This document shows positions 52,113-60,621 of a stretch of 64,000 bases of DNA, piece after piece (position 1 is the first letter of the stretch; each line of letters begins with the position of its first letter). Under the pieces are notes generated by a model, which was not told the DNA's origin, did no database searches, and was given only the letters and a program-made list of their open reading frames with translations. The DNA is from Bacillota bacterium. GTDB lineage: Bacteria; Bacillota; Clostridia; Peptostreptococcales; Anaerovoracaceae. The DNA lies in contig JAFSHN010000043.1 in NCBI GenBank assembly GCA_017440275.1, positions 1-64,000 of the forward strand, in the 5' to 3' direction. Made by a program: the position numbers and the translations under genes.

Positions 52113-55028
52113 TTAAATAAAACCGATTTTTTTCTCGCGAGGTTTTGGACCATCGTCGATTGGAACAAAGACAGGAATATCTTCGACTTCGATGGTGAGC
52201 ATTTCTTCTTCAGTGGCATTGAAGTTTGATGTCACACGAGTTGCCTGGCATTCCAGGACTTTTTCGAAGAAGTTACGAACGTCACGGCCATTACCGAAGT
52301 TATCATCCTTGTGAGCTTCCATCTCAGTTAAGTATTCAGCTACAGCTGCAGCAGCCTGATCGGTTAAGATGAGGCTGTATTTTTTGCACATTCCTTTAAA
52401 AATCTCAATGAGGTCTTCTGCATTATAATCCGGGAAGTGAATGTATTTGTTGAATCTGGATTTGAGGCCCGGGTTGCTTTCGACAAATTTGCCCATCAAG
52501 TCAGGGTAGCCTGCAACTATTACAATTAAGTCGTCGCGGTTGTCTTCCATAGCCTTGAGGATTGTGTCGATAGCTTCCTGGCCGAAGTCCTTGTCACCAC
52601 CCTTGTCCAAAGTGTAGGCTTCGTCGATAAAAAGGACGCCGCCCAGAGCACGTTTAATCTTTTTTTGAGTCTTAACTGCAGTTTGGCCGATGTATTCAGC
52701 AACCAAATCAGAACGGTCAACTTCTACCAGATGACCCTTTGAAAGTATTCCCATTTCCTTGAAGAAACATGCCAGGATTCTGGCAACGGTAGTCTTGCCT
52801 GTACCCGGATTGCCGGTGAAGACCATGTGCTTGGAAGTGGCTACACCTTTGAGACCGCGTGCTTCACGCATCTGCTGAAGCTTAGCCATGCCTACAATGT
52901 TCTGAACTTCAGTCTTTACACTGTCAAGACCTATGAGGGCTTCCAGCTCTTCCTTTGGAGAAGGTCCCTTCTTGTCAGGATCCTCGTCAGGAACTAATTT
53001 AACACCATTTGCACCCGGAATATATGGGAAAATGTCGTCAGCTGTAAGTTTGAGTACCTCAGATTCAGGCAGATTTGGAAGCGTTGAGAGTCTTGTCGCC
53101 TGTTTACCGATGACCTTTTCAAAGAAAGTACGAACATCGCGGGCATTGCCGAAGTTTTCGTCTTTGAATTTTTCCATAGCGGTAATATGATCCTTAACTG
53201 CACCTTGTGCTTCAGGTGTCATAGTGAGTTCATACTTCTTGCACATGCCATTGAAGATTTCGATGAGTTCATCTGCATCGTAGTCATCAAAGTTCATATA
53301 TGTTGTAAATCTGGATTTGAGACCCGGATTACTGTCTATGAAGTCGCTCATCAGTTCAGGATAGCCGGCTACAATGACGATAAGGTCGTCTCTGTGGTCT
53401 TCCATCTCTTTGAGGATGGTGTCAATAGCTTCCTGACCGAAGTCGTTGCCGCCCTTGTTTAGAGTGTAAGCTTCGTCGATGAAGAGGATGCCGCCGTAAG
53501 CTTCTTCGATTTTTTTCTGAGTTTTAACGGCAGTTTGTCCTATGTATTCAGCAACCAGGTCGGAACGATCCACTTCCACAACTTGTCCCTGGGACAAAAC
53601 TCCCAGTTCCTTGTAGATTCTGCCGATAATACGAGCAACGGTAGTTTTGCCTGTACCCGGATTTCCTGTGAAGACCAGGTGCTTTGAAGTAGGGATGGTT
53701 CTTATTCCCATCTGTTCACGCTTCTTTTGGAGTTTAATCAGATTGATTGTACTTTGAACATCGTTCTTTACGTTGGTCAATCCGATTAAAGAATTGAGCT
53801 CATCCATCGGGTTAACATATGGCTGCTGGGAAGCTTTCTTTTCTTCTTCAGCCTTCTTTTGTTCTACAGCTTTCTTTTCTTCGATAGTAGGTTCGCTGTT
53901 GATTTTTTTAATCAGGTTGTCGTAGTTAGACTTACCTGTCGTATTGCCGCCGTCAGCTGATTTCTTGTAAAGTTCAAGAGCCTTTTGCAGGTTCTTTTCT
54001 ACGCCGCACCCCATTTCATAACAATAACCAAGGTTGCAGAAAGCGGAAGCGTTGTTTTGGTCAGCAGCTTTGCGATACCATTCAATGGCCTTTGCATAAT
54101 CTTTATCACGGCCTCTGCCGTGGAGGAAATACTGACCCAGCATATTCTGAGATGCAGCATCACCCTGATTTGCAGCCTTTAAATACCATTCATAAGCTTT
54201 TTCGTAGCTTTTTTCTACATGTATCCCCTCGTTATAGAAATATGCAACATTGGACTGTGCTGCACGGTTGCCGCCTCTGGCAGCCAGCATAAAGAGGTCA
54301 AACGCCTTTTTTAGGTCAACAGCAGTACCTTGTCCGTGTTGATACATATACGCCAGGTTGTTTATAGAATTGCCGTGGCCGCGGTCTGCAGCCTTCTGAT
54401 ACCATTCAATAGCTTTTTCGTAGCTTTGAGTAACACCTTTTCCATGGTTATAGTATCTGCCCACTTTGAACATAGACTCTGTGTTGCCGTTTTTTGCTGC
54501 TTTCAGATACCATTCGAAAGATGCAAGACTGTCAGCGGCTACAACTCTGCCGATTTCATAAAAATAGCCCAGTTTGTATTGGGAGTAAGCGTTATTGTGC
54601 TCGGCGCATTCTTTATATAATTCGTAAGCCTTTTTATAATCCTTCTGGACGTGACGCCCGAATTCATAACAATATGCAATATTGCTTTTTCCAAAGTAAC
54701 TGCCCTGATCTGCAGCTTTTTTGAACAATTCGTATGCCTTGGCATCGTCTTTTGCCACACCCTGACCGTTGAGATAGAGACTTCCAAGATTGTTTTGTGC
54801 TCCGGACAGTCCGGCGGCAGCAGCTTTTTCGTACCATTGACGAGCCTGTACATAATCCTGCTTACAGCCGCGGCCAATGTCATAGGAATAGCCCAATTGG
54901 AACTGAGCGTTTGCATGGTTTTGGTTAGCTGGGCTTGTAAAAAGTGCAAAAGCCATTTCAAAATCCCCGGCGTCACGATATTTTATTCCGTCCTGATATA
55001 ATTTTTCTGCAGTTGACAAGTTGTTCAC
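52113..55028 (-). CDS. Sel1-repeat protein fused to two CbbX/SpoVK-type AAA+ domains
   Basis: A 971-residue cytoplasmic protein. Residues ~36-370 hold about ten Sel1-like repeats (for example YEKAIEWYQKAADRGHGNS). A Glu/Lys-rich linker (~375-405) leads to two AAA+ domains that are highly similar to each other. Both have Walker A GNPGTGKTTVAR (about 456 and 743), Walker B (GILFIDEAYTLNKGG; GVLFIDEAYTLDKGG) and GLKSRF arginine-finger regions. The AAA+ type is that of CbbX, SpoVK and EccA. The function is unknown; remodelling of a partner bound by the Sel1 part is inferred. The likely start is GTG at 55028 with a weak ribosome site, nine bases after rsuA. Confidence 0.9.
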   Translation of the reverse strand: MNNLSTAEKLYQDGIKYRDAGDFEMAFALFTSPANQNHANAQFQLGYSYDIGRGCKQDYVQARQWYEKAAAAGLSGAQNNLGSLYLNGQGVAKDDAKAYELFKKAADQGSYFGKSNIAYCYEFGRHVQKDYKKAYELYKECAEHNNAYSQYKLGYFYEIGRVVAADSLASFEWYLKAAKNGNTESMFKVGRYYNHGKGVTQSYEKAIEWYQKAADRGHGNSINNLAYMYQHGQGTAVDLKKAFDLFMLAARGGNRAAQSNVAYFYNEGIHVEKSYEKAYEWYLKAANQGDAASQNMLGQYFLHGRGRDKDYAKAIEWYRKAADQNNASAFCNLGYCYEMGCGVEKNLQKALELYKKSADGGNTTGKSNYDNLIKKINSEPTIEEKKAVEQKKAEEEKKASQQPYVNPMDELNSLIGLTNVKNDVQSTINLIKLQKKREQMGIRTIPTSKHLVFTGNPGTGKTTVARIIGRIYKELGVLSQGQVVEVDRSDLVAEYIGQTAVKTQKKIEEAYGGILFIDEAYTLNKGGNDFGQEAIDTILKEMEDHRDDLIVIVAGYPELMSDFIDSNPGLKSRFTTYMNFDDYDADELIEIFNGMCKKYELTMTPEAQGAVKDHITAMEKFKDENFGNARDVRTFFEKVIGKQATRLSTLPNLPESEVLKLTADDIFPYIPGANGVKLVPDEDPDKKGPSPKEELEALIGLDSVKTEVQNIVGMAKLQQMREARGLKGVATSKHMVFTGNPGTGKTTVARILACFFKEMGILSKGHLVEVDRSDLVAEYIGQTAVKTQKKIKRALGGVLFIDEAYTLDKGGDKDFGQEAIDTILKAMEDNRDDLIVIVAGYPDLMGKFVESNPGLKSRFNKYIHFPDYNAEDLIEIFKGMCKKYSLILTDQAAAAVAEYLTEMEAHKDDNFGNGRDVRNFFEKVLECQATRVTSNFNATEEEMLTIEVEDIPVFVPIDDGPKPREKKIGFI

Positions 55029-55037
55029 CTCATTTAT

Positions 55038-55742
55038 TTATATAATCTGTTGCAGTTGTTTTAGTTCTTCTTCTGTGAGTTCTCTGCATTGACCTTCTGC
55101 CAAATCGGATGGCAGATGAAGATTGCCCATAGCAAGTCTGTGAAGCTCTGTTACCTTGCCGCCGTAACAGCCGAACATTCGCTTAATCTGGTGATATCGA
55201 CCTTCTTTGAGGGTTACCGTACCGGTTTTTTCGCCGGTAATAGTAAGACTCGCCGGCTTACAGACACCGTCGTTAAGCTCCACACCTGATTCAAATCCTT
55301 GAATCATTTCTTCTGTCACAGGAACATCCAGCTCCACGTGATAAATCTTTTGAACATGTTTCTTCGGTGCCAGAATGTTGTGAGCAAGAACACCGTCGTC
55401 AGTAATGATCATAAGCCCTGTGGTATCGCGGTCAAGTCTGCCGGCAGGAAAGAGGTCACGGCCGCTGAATTCTTCCGGTACCAGCTCCAGTACTGTTTTG
55501 TGATCTCTATCTTCTGTTGCGGAGACGTAGCCTTTTGGTTTATTAAGCATCAGATAGACGTTTTTTTGAAATTTAAGAGGCTTGCCATCTACAACTATGA
55601 GACTTTTTGCGGCGTCTACTTTAAGGTCATAAGCTTTGATGACTTCACCATCGACGGTCACACGTTTTTTCTTTATTAAAGTTTTTACTTCGCTTCTGGA
55701 ATAAACTCCTTGTGATGCGATAATTTTGTCAATTCGTTCCAC
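55038..55742 (-). CDS. rsuA: RsuA-family pseudouridine synthase
   Basis: A 234-residue synthase of the RsuA group, which modifies one uridine in small-subunit rRNA. An S4 domain (ERIDKIIASQGVYSRSEVKTLIKKKRVTVDG) precedes the catalytic domain: GRLDRDTTGLMIITDDG holds the catalytic Asp, and GRYHQIKRMF follows. The start is GTG with AAAGGAG in front. It is the first gene of a two-gene unit with the Sel1-AAA protein. Confidence 0.9.
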   Translation of the reverse strand: MERIDKIIASQGVYSRSEVKTLIKKKRVTVDGEVIKAYDLKVDAAKSLIVVDGKPLKFQKNVYLMLNKPKGYVSATEDRDHKTVLELVPEEFSGRDLFPAGRLDRDTTGLMIITDDGVLAHNILAPKKHVQKIYHVELDVPVTEEMIQGFESGVELNDGVCKPASLTITGEKTGTVTLKEGRYHQIKRMFGCYGGKVTELHRLAMGNLHLPSDLAEGQCRELTEEELKQLQQII

Positions 55743-55816
55743 GAAAAAACTCCTTTCAATATGGAAATTCTACCATACAATATGATAAAATAAAAGAAAA
55801 AAAGGAGGCTGGCGTT

Positions 55817-56164
55817 ATGAGTTTTCACGAAGAAGCATTTGAAGGCGCAGCTAAAATAGTTGCCGGAATGATGGACGAAGCAGATGTCCCTATGACAAAA
55901 GATGGTGCAGAAAAAGTTGCTGAATTTTTCGGCTTGCTTTATAAGAAAATGAGAGATATTGCTGAAGAAGTGGATGAAGAACCTGCTAAACCGGGCTCCT
56001 TTGAAATTTACAAGGACAAAGCAGGTGAATACCGTTTCAATCTTAAGGCATGCAACGGACAGATAATTGCCTCATCTCAAGGATATAAGAGTAAAGACTC
56101 CTGCCTTAATGGTATTGAAAGCGTAAAGAAAAGCTCCCAAGAAGCATCTGTGAAAGAAATATAA
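55817..56164 (+). CDS. DUF1508 (YegP-like) protein
   Basis: A 115-residue protein whose C-terminal 60 residues are a single DUF1508 domain: GSFEIYKDKAGEYRFNLKACNGQIIASSQGYKSKDSCLNGIESVK. The N-terminal helix region (FEGAAKIVAGMMDEADVPM) is extra. Function unknown in all members. AAAGGAGG precedes the ATG, and the hydrolase gene follows 15 bases later. Confidence 0.82.
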   Translation: MSFHEEAFEGAAKIVAGMMDEADVPMTKDGAEKVAEFFGLLYKKMRDIAEEVDEEPAKPGSFEIYKDKAGEYRFNLKACNGQIIASSQGYKSKDSCLNGIESVKKSSQEASVKEI

Positions 56165-56179
56165 TTAAGGAGGACTCTT

Positions 56180-57094
56180 ATGAAAAAAGAAATTTTTACA
56201 ATCAATTCCAATATAGATAATCTGCCTCTCAGCGTGGCTGTTATCGCACCTGAAGGAGATGTTAAAGGCGTCGTACAGCTGGCACATGGTATGGCAGAAC
56301 ATAAGGCCAGATATTTTCCTTTTATGGAATTTTTGGCTGAAAATGGCTATGTAACAATTCTCCACGATCACAGAGGTCACGGCGACAGCGTCAAGTCCAA
56401 GGAGGACTGGGGCCACTACTATACAACTGACATATCAGCTATGGTGGAAGACACTCATATTATGACAGAATACATAAAAGGTCAATATCCTGATAAACCT
56501 GTGTATCTCTTTGGACACAGTATGGGTTCACTGGTAGTGAGAGCATATCTTAGAAAATACGATGCAGAAATCGACAAACTAATCGTTTGCGGTGCACCCG
56601 GCAAGAACCCTGCCGTAGGAGCAGCCAATGCAATCATAGCAATTCTCAAGGCTTTCAAAGGAGACAGACATGTGAGTAATCTAATGTTCAATCTGTCCCT
56701 TGGTGGATTCAACAAGAGTGTTGAAAATCCAAGAACTCCTTGCGACTGGCTGTCTGTAAATACTGAAAACGTAGATAAATACCTGGCTGATCCTATGTGC
56801 GGATTTGGATTTACTCTCAACGGATATAAGCATTTGATGGGCGTTATGGGCGAATGCTTTGATGAAAAAGGCTGGGGTATGGCCAATAAAGACATTCCTA
56901 TTTTCTTCATCGCAGGCAGCAACGACCCATGTATCGGCGGCAAAGATGGCTGGCTGGACAGCCAGATTTTCCTGAGAAAAATGGGATATACTAATGTTGA
57001 CGGTAAACTTTATGAAGGCTATCGTCATGAAATCCTGCAAGAAGAAATTGCTGAAGAAGTTTATAAGGATGTTCTGGATTTTATTGAAAAGTAA
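56180..57094 (+). CDS. Alpha/beta hydrolase, monoacylglycerol-lipase-like
   Basis: A 304-residue serine hydrolase. The oxyanion region reads VVQLAHGMAEHKARY, followed by HDHRGHGDS and the nucleophile elbow GHSMGSLV. The catalytic Asp is probably in IAGSNDPCIGG, and the His in GYRHEILQEE. The pattern fits the lysophospholipase/monoacylglycerol lipase group. No signal peptide, so it acts in the cytoplasm. TAAGGAGG lies before the ATG. Confidence 0.88.
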   Translation: MKKEIFTINSNIDNLPLSVAVIAPEGDVKGVVQLAHGMAEHKARYFPFMEFLAENGYVTILHDHRGHGDSVKSKEDWGHYYTTDISAMVEDTHIMTEYIKGQYPDKPVYLFGHSMGSLVVRAYLRKYDAEIDKLIVCGAPGKNPAVGAANAIIAILKAFKGDRHVSNLMFNLSLGGFNKSVENPRTPCDWLSVNTENVDKYLADPMCGFGFTLNGYKHLMGVMGECFDEKGWGMANKDIPIFFIAGSNDPCIGGKDGWLDSQIFLRKMGYTNVDGKLYEGYRHEILQEEIAEEVYKDVLDFIEK

Positions 57095-57144
57095 AGTCGT
57101 ACGTGTTATACTTTTACTCTAAAACTAAAAAGGGGGAATACACA

Positions 57145-57237
57145 ATGAAGAGGAAAATTTTACCGCTGATGCTCATTGCCGCGGCAGTAGCTGTTTTCTT
57201 GACATACGAGGTTGAAGACAGTGGGTCTGCTGAATAG
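57145..57237 (+). CDS. Small single-helix membrane peptide (30 residues)
   Basis: ATG at 57145 with AAGGGGG in front opens a 30-codon frame: MKRKILPLMLIAAAVAVFLTYEVEDSGSAE. A basic start, a hydrophobic helix and an acidic end form a complete small membrane peptide. The ribosome site is good. Its end overlaps the start of the EcsC gene by 17 bases, so it could also serve as an upstream coupling frame. No known family. Confidence 0.5.
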   Translation: MKRKILPLMLIAAAVAVFLTYEVEDSGSAE

Positions 57238-58030
57238 AACTTCTGCGTGGGATAAAGAATGGAAAGACCTTGAAAGGAAAGAAGCTAAGTTTATCGAAAA
57301 GCGAAAGGAAGGACCGACTTCCACACTCATCAATAAACTGGACAGATTCGTTCCTCAAAAACTTAGTGATACGCTGGACAAGGCTTTTTCTAAGGGGTTT
57401 GAACTCATATTTGAAAAGGGTACAGGGGTAATTGAAAAAACCTATGACAAAGAGAGACGTCAGACCGATTTCCAGGTTAACACATACGCGGCAGAAATCA
57501 AAGCGGACAGACGAAGCGTCCGCAATTTTACAAAACAGGCCAAGTCTGCTAAATTGACAAACCTTATGGTGTCTAGTGTGGAAGGCATAGGACTGGGACT
57601 TGTAGGTGCCGGAATACCGGATATTCCGATCTTTGTAGCTATGGTTTTGAAGAGCGTTTACGAAGTGGCTCTCAGTTATGGCTATGAATACGAGTCTGAT
57701 GAGGAAAAAGTTTTTATCCTCAAAGTAATCGAAACGGCTATGTATGATGAAGCAGAATTTATAATGCACAATGACGAGCTAAATGAAATCATTGAACAAA
57801 TCGTAGAAGACGGCGATACTATGGAGGGATTCAAGGTAGATAAGAACGCTCAGATAGAGCGTACGGCCAAGGCACTTTCCAAGGAAATGCTGTATACAAA
57901 ATTCCTGCAGGGCCAGATGATAGTCGGTATTGCAGGCGGAATCTTTGACCCTATTTATATTAACCGTATCAGCAATTATGCGGTTCTAAAATACAGAAGG
58001 AGATTTCTAAGAAGCAAAGTGAGTTCGTAA
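57221..58030 (+). CDS. EcsC family protein
   Basis: A 269-residue protein of the EcsC family, named after a gene next to the Ecs ABC exporter of Bacillus. It is not accompanied by an exporter here. The family pattern is VEGIGLGLVGAGIPDIPIFVAMVLKSVYEVALSYGYEYESDEEKVFIL. Helices around 120-145 are hydrophobic and may touch the membrane. The start is most likely GTG at 57221, nine bases after GAGG. Function unknown. Confidence 0.82.
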   Translation: MGLLNRTSAWDKEWKDLERKEAKFIEKRKEGPTSTLINKLDRFVPQKLSDTLDKAFSKGFELIFEKGTGVIEKTYDKERRQTDFQVNTYAAEIKADRRSVRNFTKQAKSAKLTNLMVSSVEGIGLGLVGAGIPDIPIFVAMVLKSVYEVALSYGYEYESDEEKVFILKVIETAMYDEAEFIMHNDELNEIIEQIVEDGDTMEGFKVDKNAQIERTAKALSKEMLYTKFLQGQMIVGIAGGIFDPIYINRISNYAVLKYRRRFLRSKVSS

Positions 58031-58066
58031 CCTTCCTCACTATAAACAAAACTACAGGAGCAAACA

Positions 58067-58543
58067 ATGAAAGACAAGACTTTAAAGTTGACCAGGGCTG
58101 CTCTTATAGCGGCCCTTTACGTTATTTTGACATTTTTATCTCAGATGTTCGGACTTGCCAGCGGAGTAATTCAGTTCAGGTTGTCAGAGGCACTGACCTT
58201 TATGCCTATGCTATATAAAGAGTCTATCTGGGGACTTACTATAGGATGTTTGATTGCTAATGTGCTGACAGGCTGTGCTTTTTGGGATGTAATATTCGGA
58301 AGTATAGCAACTCTTTTAGGTGCACTGGGGACTTACTATATAGGACGAAAGATTCCTATTCTCGGGCCGCTGTTCCCGATTTTGAGCAATATGCTGATAG
58401 TTCCGGCGGTACTGCAGGCAGTTTACGGGGCTCCCGAAAGTTTTTGGTTTTTAATGATTACCGTAGGAATCGGCGAGATAGTATGTTGTGGTTTGATGGG
58501 CTTTAGCCTATACAAAGTATTTAAGAAAATAGATATTCAATGA
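58067..58543 (+). CDS. queT: QueT-type queuosine precursor transporter
   Basis: A 158-residue S component of an energy-coupling-factor transporter for queuosine precursors (preQ0/preQ1 type). The pattern LTRAALIAALYVILTFLSQMFGLASGVIQFRLSEALTFMPM and GLTIGCLIANVLTGCAFWDVIFGSIATLLGAL is typical for the family; six helices are expected. ECF core genes are not in the window. CAGGAG precedes the ATG; the 36-base gap upstream shows no riboswitch. Confidence 0.9.
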   Translation: MKDKTLKLTRAALIAALYVILTFLSQMFGLASGVIQFRLSEALTFMPMLYKESIWGLTIGCLIANVLTGCAFWDVIFGSIATLLGALGTYYIGRKIPILGPLFPILSNMLIVPAVLQAVYGAPESFWFLMITVGIGEIVCCGLMGFSLYKVFKKIDIQ

Positions 58544-58570
58544 CTTCTTGAACAAGAAGTCATTTTTATT
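58541..58570 (+). terminator. Rho-independent terminator
   Basis: AATGACTTCTTG / CAAGAAGTCATT stem followed by TTTATTG, after queT. Confidence 0.85.
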
Positions 58571-58592
58571 GTCTAAAATTAGCAAAATGTGG

Positions 58593-58621
58593 TTGTTAAA
58601 AGAAATGAAATATGATATTGT
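58593..58621 (+). promoter_or_regulatory. Candidate promoter of the HTH-MFS-M32 cluster
   Basis: TTGTTA (58593-58598), 17 bases, TATTGT (58616-58621), about 70 bases before the first gene of the cluster. Confidence 0.5.
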
Positions 58622-58694
58622 TTAAGCATAAACGAACGAAAATTAAAAATGTTTATAAAATTGCAAAATACCGATGTTTTTAAGAGGTGATTTA

Positions 58695-59228
58695 ATGGAA
58701 TTTAAGGAATTAACTGTAGATGAATTGTCCCAAGGTTATGTCTGGGATGAATCTGCAGGTGCTTATATTTGCATTTTTTGTGGAGAAAGATTCGAAGAAG
58801 GACTGATTCATAGTTCCCATGGACGAATGCTTACCGCAGAAAGAGCTGTCAAGGAACATATTACAGATGCGCATGGAGGAGTGTTTGACGGACTTACTTC
58901 TCTTGACAAACAAATTCATGGGTTATCTGATTCTCAAAGAGATATTCTTGAAGGAATGTATATGGAAAAGGATAATAAGACTCTGGCAACAGAACTGGGA
59001 ATCAGCGTTGCAACTGTGAGAACGCATAAGTTCAACATACAGCGCATGAAACGTGAGGCCAAAATTCTGCTGGCCCTTTTGGAACAAATAGAAAATCCGG
59101 ACGTTGTAAACGAAAGAAAGCGTCTTGATCCTAAATCAGACGGAGGACAAGAACCATTCGCTTATCAAGATAACGAATTCGAAATTAACCGTCTGCACCC
59201 ATTCTTTACACAGTTCAATCTAAAATAG
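58695..59228 (+). CDS. LuxR-type HTH regulator with N-terminal Cys/His region
   Basis: A 177-residue protein. Residues ~25-70 contain CIFCGERF and later His residues (SSHGRM, EHITDAHGG), a zinc-finger-like set. Residues ~80-135 are a LuxR-type helix-turn-helix (GLSDSQRDILEGMYMEKDNKTLATELGISVATVRTHKFNI). The ATG at 58695 follows AAGAGGTGA. It heads the MFS/M32/MFS/PepX cluster and probably regulates it. The Cys/His part may sense metal or redox state. Confidence 0.75.
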   Translation: MEFKELTVDELSQGYVWDESAGAYICIFCGERFEEGLIHSSHGRMLTAERAVKEHITDAHGGVFDGLTSLDKQIHGLSDSQRDILEGMYMEKDNKTLATELGISVATVRTHKFNIQRMKREAKILLALLEQIENPDVVNERKRLDPKSDGGQEPFAYQDNEFEINRLHPFFTQFNLK

Positions 59229-59259
59229 GAAAAGAGACATCATTAGAAGAGGTAAGAAA

Positions 59260-60591
59260 ATGAATCCAACATTGCAACAAAGAGATAACAGAAACTTGAT
59301 TCTGTTTATTATCAGTTACACACTGAATAACTTGGTCAGCGGTGTGCTTTATGACACATATGTAAACTATCTCCAGGAAGTATCATTGCCGATAGCAACT
59401 TCTTTCTGGTCATTCTATGGATATGCAACATTTATCAGTGCAGCGGCTTTGTTACTGGTACCAAAGACAGGCTACAAGAAACTGTTACTTTTCTGTGCTG
59501 TAGCTTGCACTGCAGCTTTCTTCTCAGTACTGTGGATCGACTCTGAAATCGTATTCTATGTGACTACAATACTGGCACTCACAGGCGTACAGCTGCATTT
59601 TATCATGCTTGCACCGTATGTTGCAGCTTATACAGGAAATGCGGGAGATAAGGATATCGACTGGTATACAAAGACATATTATATAGGATATATTGGTTAT
59701 TTCCTGACAACATATTTAGGCGGCGTATTTACTGTAAAGATGTTCTCCATGAGAGCAGACATCACTTATGAAGCCGCAAAAAAACTGACAGAATACATTG
59801 CGGATGTTACACCTGCAATGAAGGCTGCATATATTCAGGGAAATGAAGACGTTCTCTTAATTACAGGAATCGTTGCAGCCATTTCAATAATTCCGGTTAT
59901 TTTCATAAAAGAAGAAAAGGCAGACTATGCGGTAATTGAAACAGCAGAAAAGAAGCCTTCACTGGGTGAAAGAGCAAAAGATATTTTAAGTTTACTGACA
60001 AACAAGGATGCTGTTGTTTATTTGGCTTACTGGACAATCATTTCATTTGCAATGGGACTGTTCACATCCTATTACACAGTATTCCTTAACAGAAACCTGC
60101 ATATTGATAAAGCAACTTCATCATTATTGGTTTCAATTTCATACGCAGCAATTGTTCTCTTTATGTTGTTTACTCCATACGTAGTAAAGAAACTGGGCAA
60201 CGTAGGAACAATCTGTATGACAGTTATTGGCTCAGTACCGTTTATGCTGATTATCGCCAACGGAGATATGTTTGGCGGAGCAATGGTTCCTGTTGTAGGT
60301 GTAGCACTGTTTATGAGAGCCGGTCTTGCAAATCTATGCAGTCCTGCAGAAAGCCAGCTTACAATGAGCATTGCACCGAAGCATTTAAGACCTGCATATA
60401 CGTCCATAATTAATTTCCTTGCAGGATTTATCAGCATTGTAAGCGGTATGTATACGGGTCAGATCCTTTTCGTTACTCAGGAAGGCTATCGCACAGCTTA
60501 CTACATAGCTGCGGCACTTTATGCACTGGCAGCGCTGATAATGTTCTTCGGACTACGCAAATATAATCAAAAGAACAAAGCACAAGAATAA
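59260..60591 (+). CDS. MFS transporter
   Basis: A 443-residue carrier with 12 predicted helices. The N-terminus (FIISYTLNNLVSGVLYDTYVNYLQE) and the central loop (ETAEKKPSLGERAKDILSLLT) fit the major facilitator fold; the first-loop motif is weak (VPKTGYKKLLLF). The substrate is unknown. It lies between the HTH regulator and the M32-like gene, in the same direction with gaps of 30-31 bases, so cotranscription is likely. GAGG lies before the ATG. Confidence 0.87.
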   Translation: MNPTLQQRDNRNLILFIISYTLNNLVSGVLYDTYVNYLQEVSLPIATSFWSFYGYATFISAAALLLVPKTGYKKLLLFCAVACTAAFFSVLWIDSEIVFYVTTILALTGVQLHFIMLAPYVAAYTGNAGDKDIDWYTKTYYIGYIGYFLTTYLGGVFTVKMFSMRADITYEAAKKLTEYIADVTPAMKAAYIQGNEDVLLITGIVAAISIIPVIFIKEEKADYAVIETAEKKPSLGERAKDILSLLTNKDAVVYLAYWTIISFAMGLFTSYYTVFLNRNLHIDKATSSLLVSISYAAIVLFMLFTPYVVKKLGNVGTICMTVIGSVPFMLIIANGDMFGGAMVPVVGVALFMRAGLANLCSPAESQLTMSIAPKHLRPAYTSIINFLAGFISIVSGMYTGQILFVTQEGYRTAYYIAAALYALAALIMFFGLRKYNQKNKAQE

Positions 60592-60621
60592 TTCTTATTA
60601 TGATAAGAAGGGGAATAGAGG

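Noticed and set aside
57145..57240. The 30-codon frame as an N-terminal part of EcsC
   Set aside because: It is in another frame and ends with its own stop inside the EcsC start region.
58031..58066. preQ1 riboswitch before queT
   Set aside because: The gap is only 36 bases and lacks the C-rich loop and A-rich tail of the known class.
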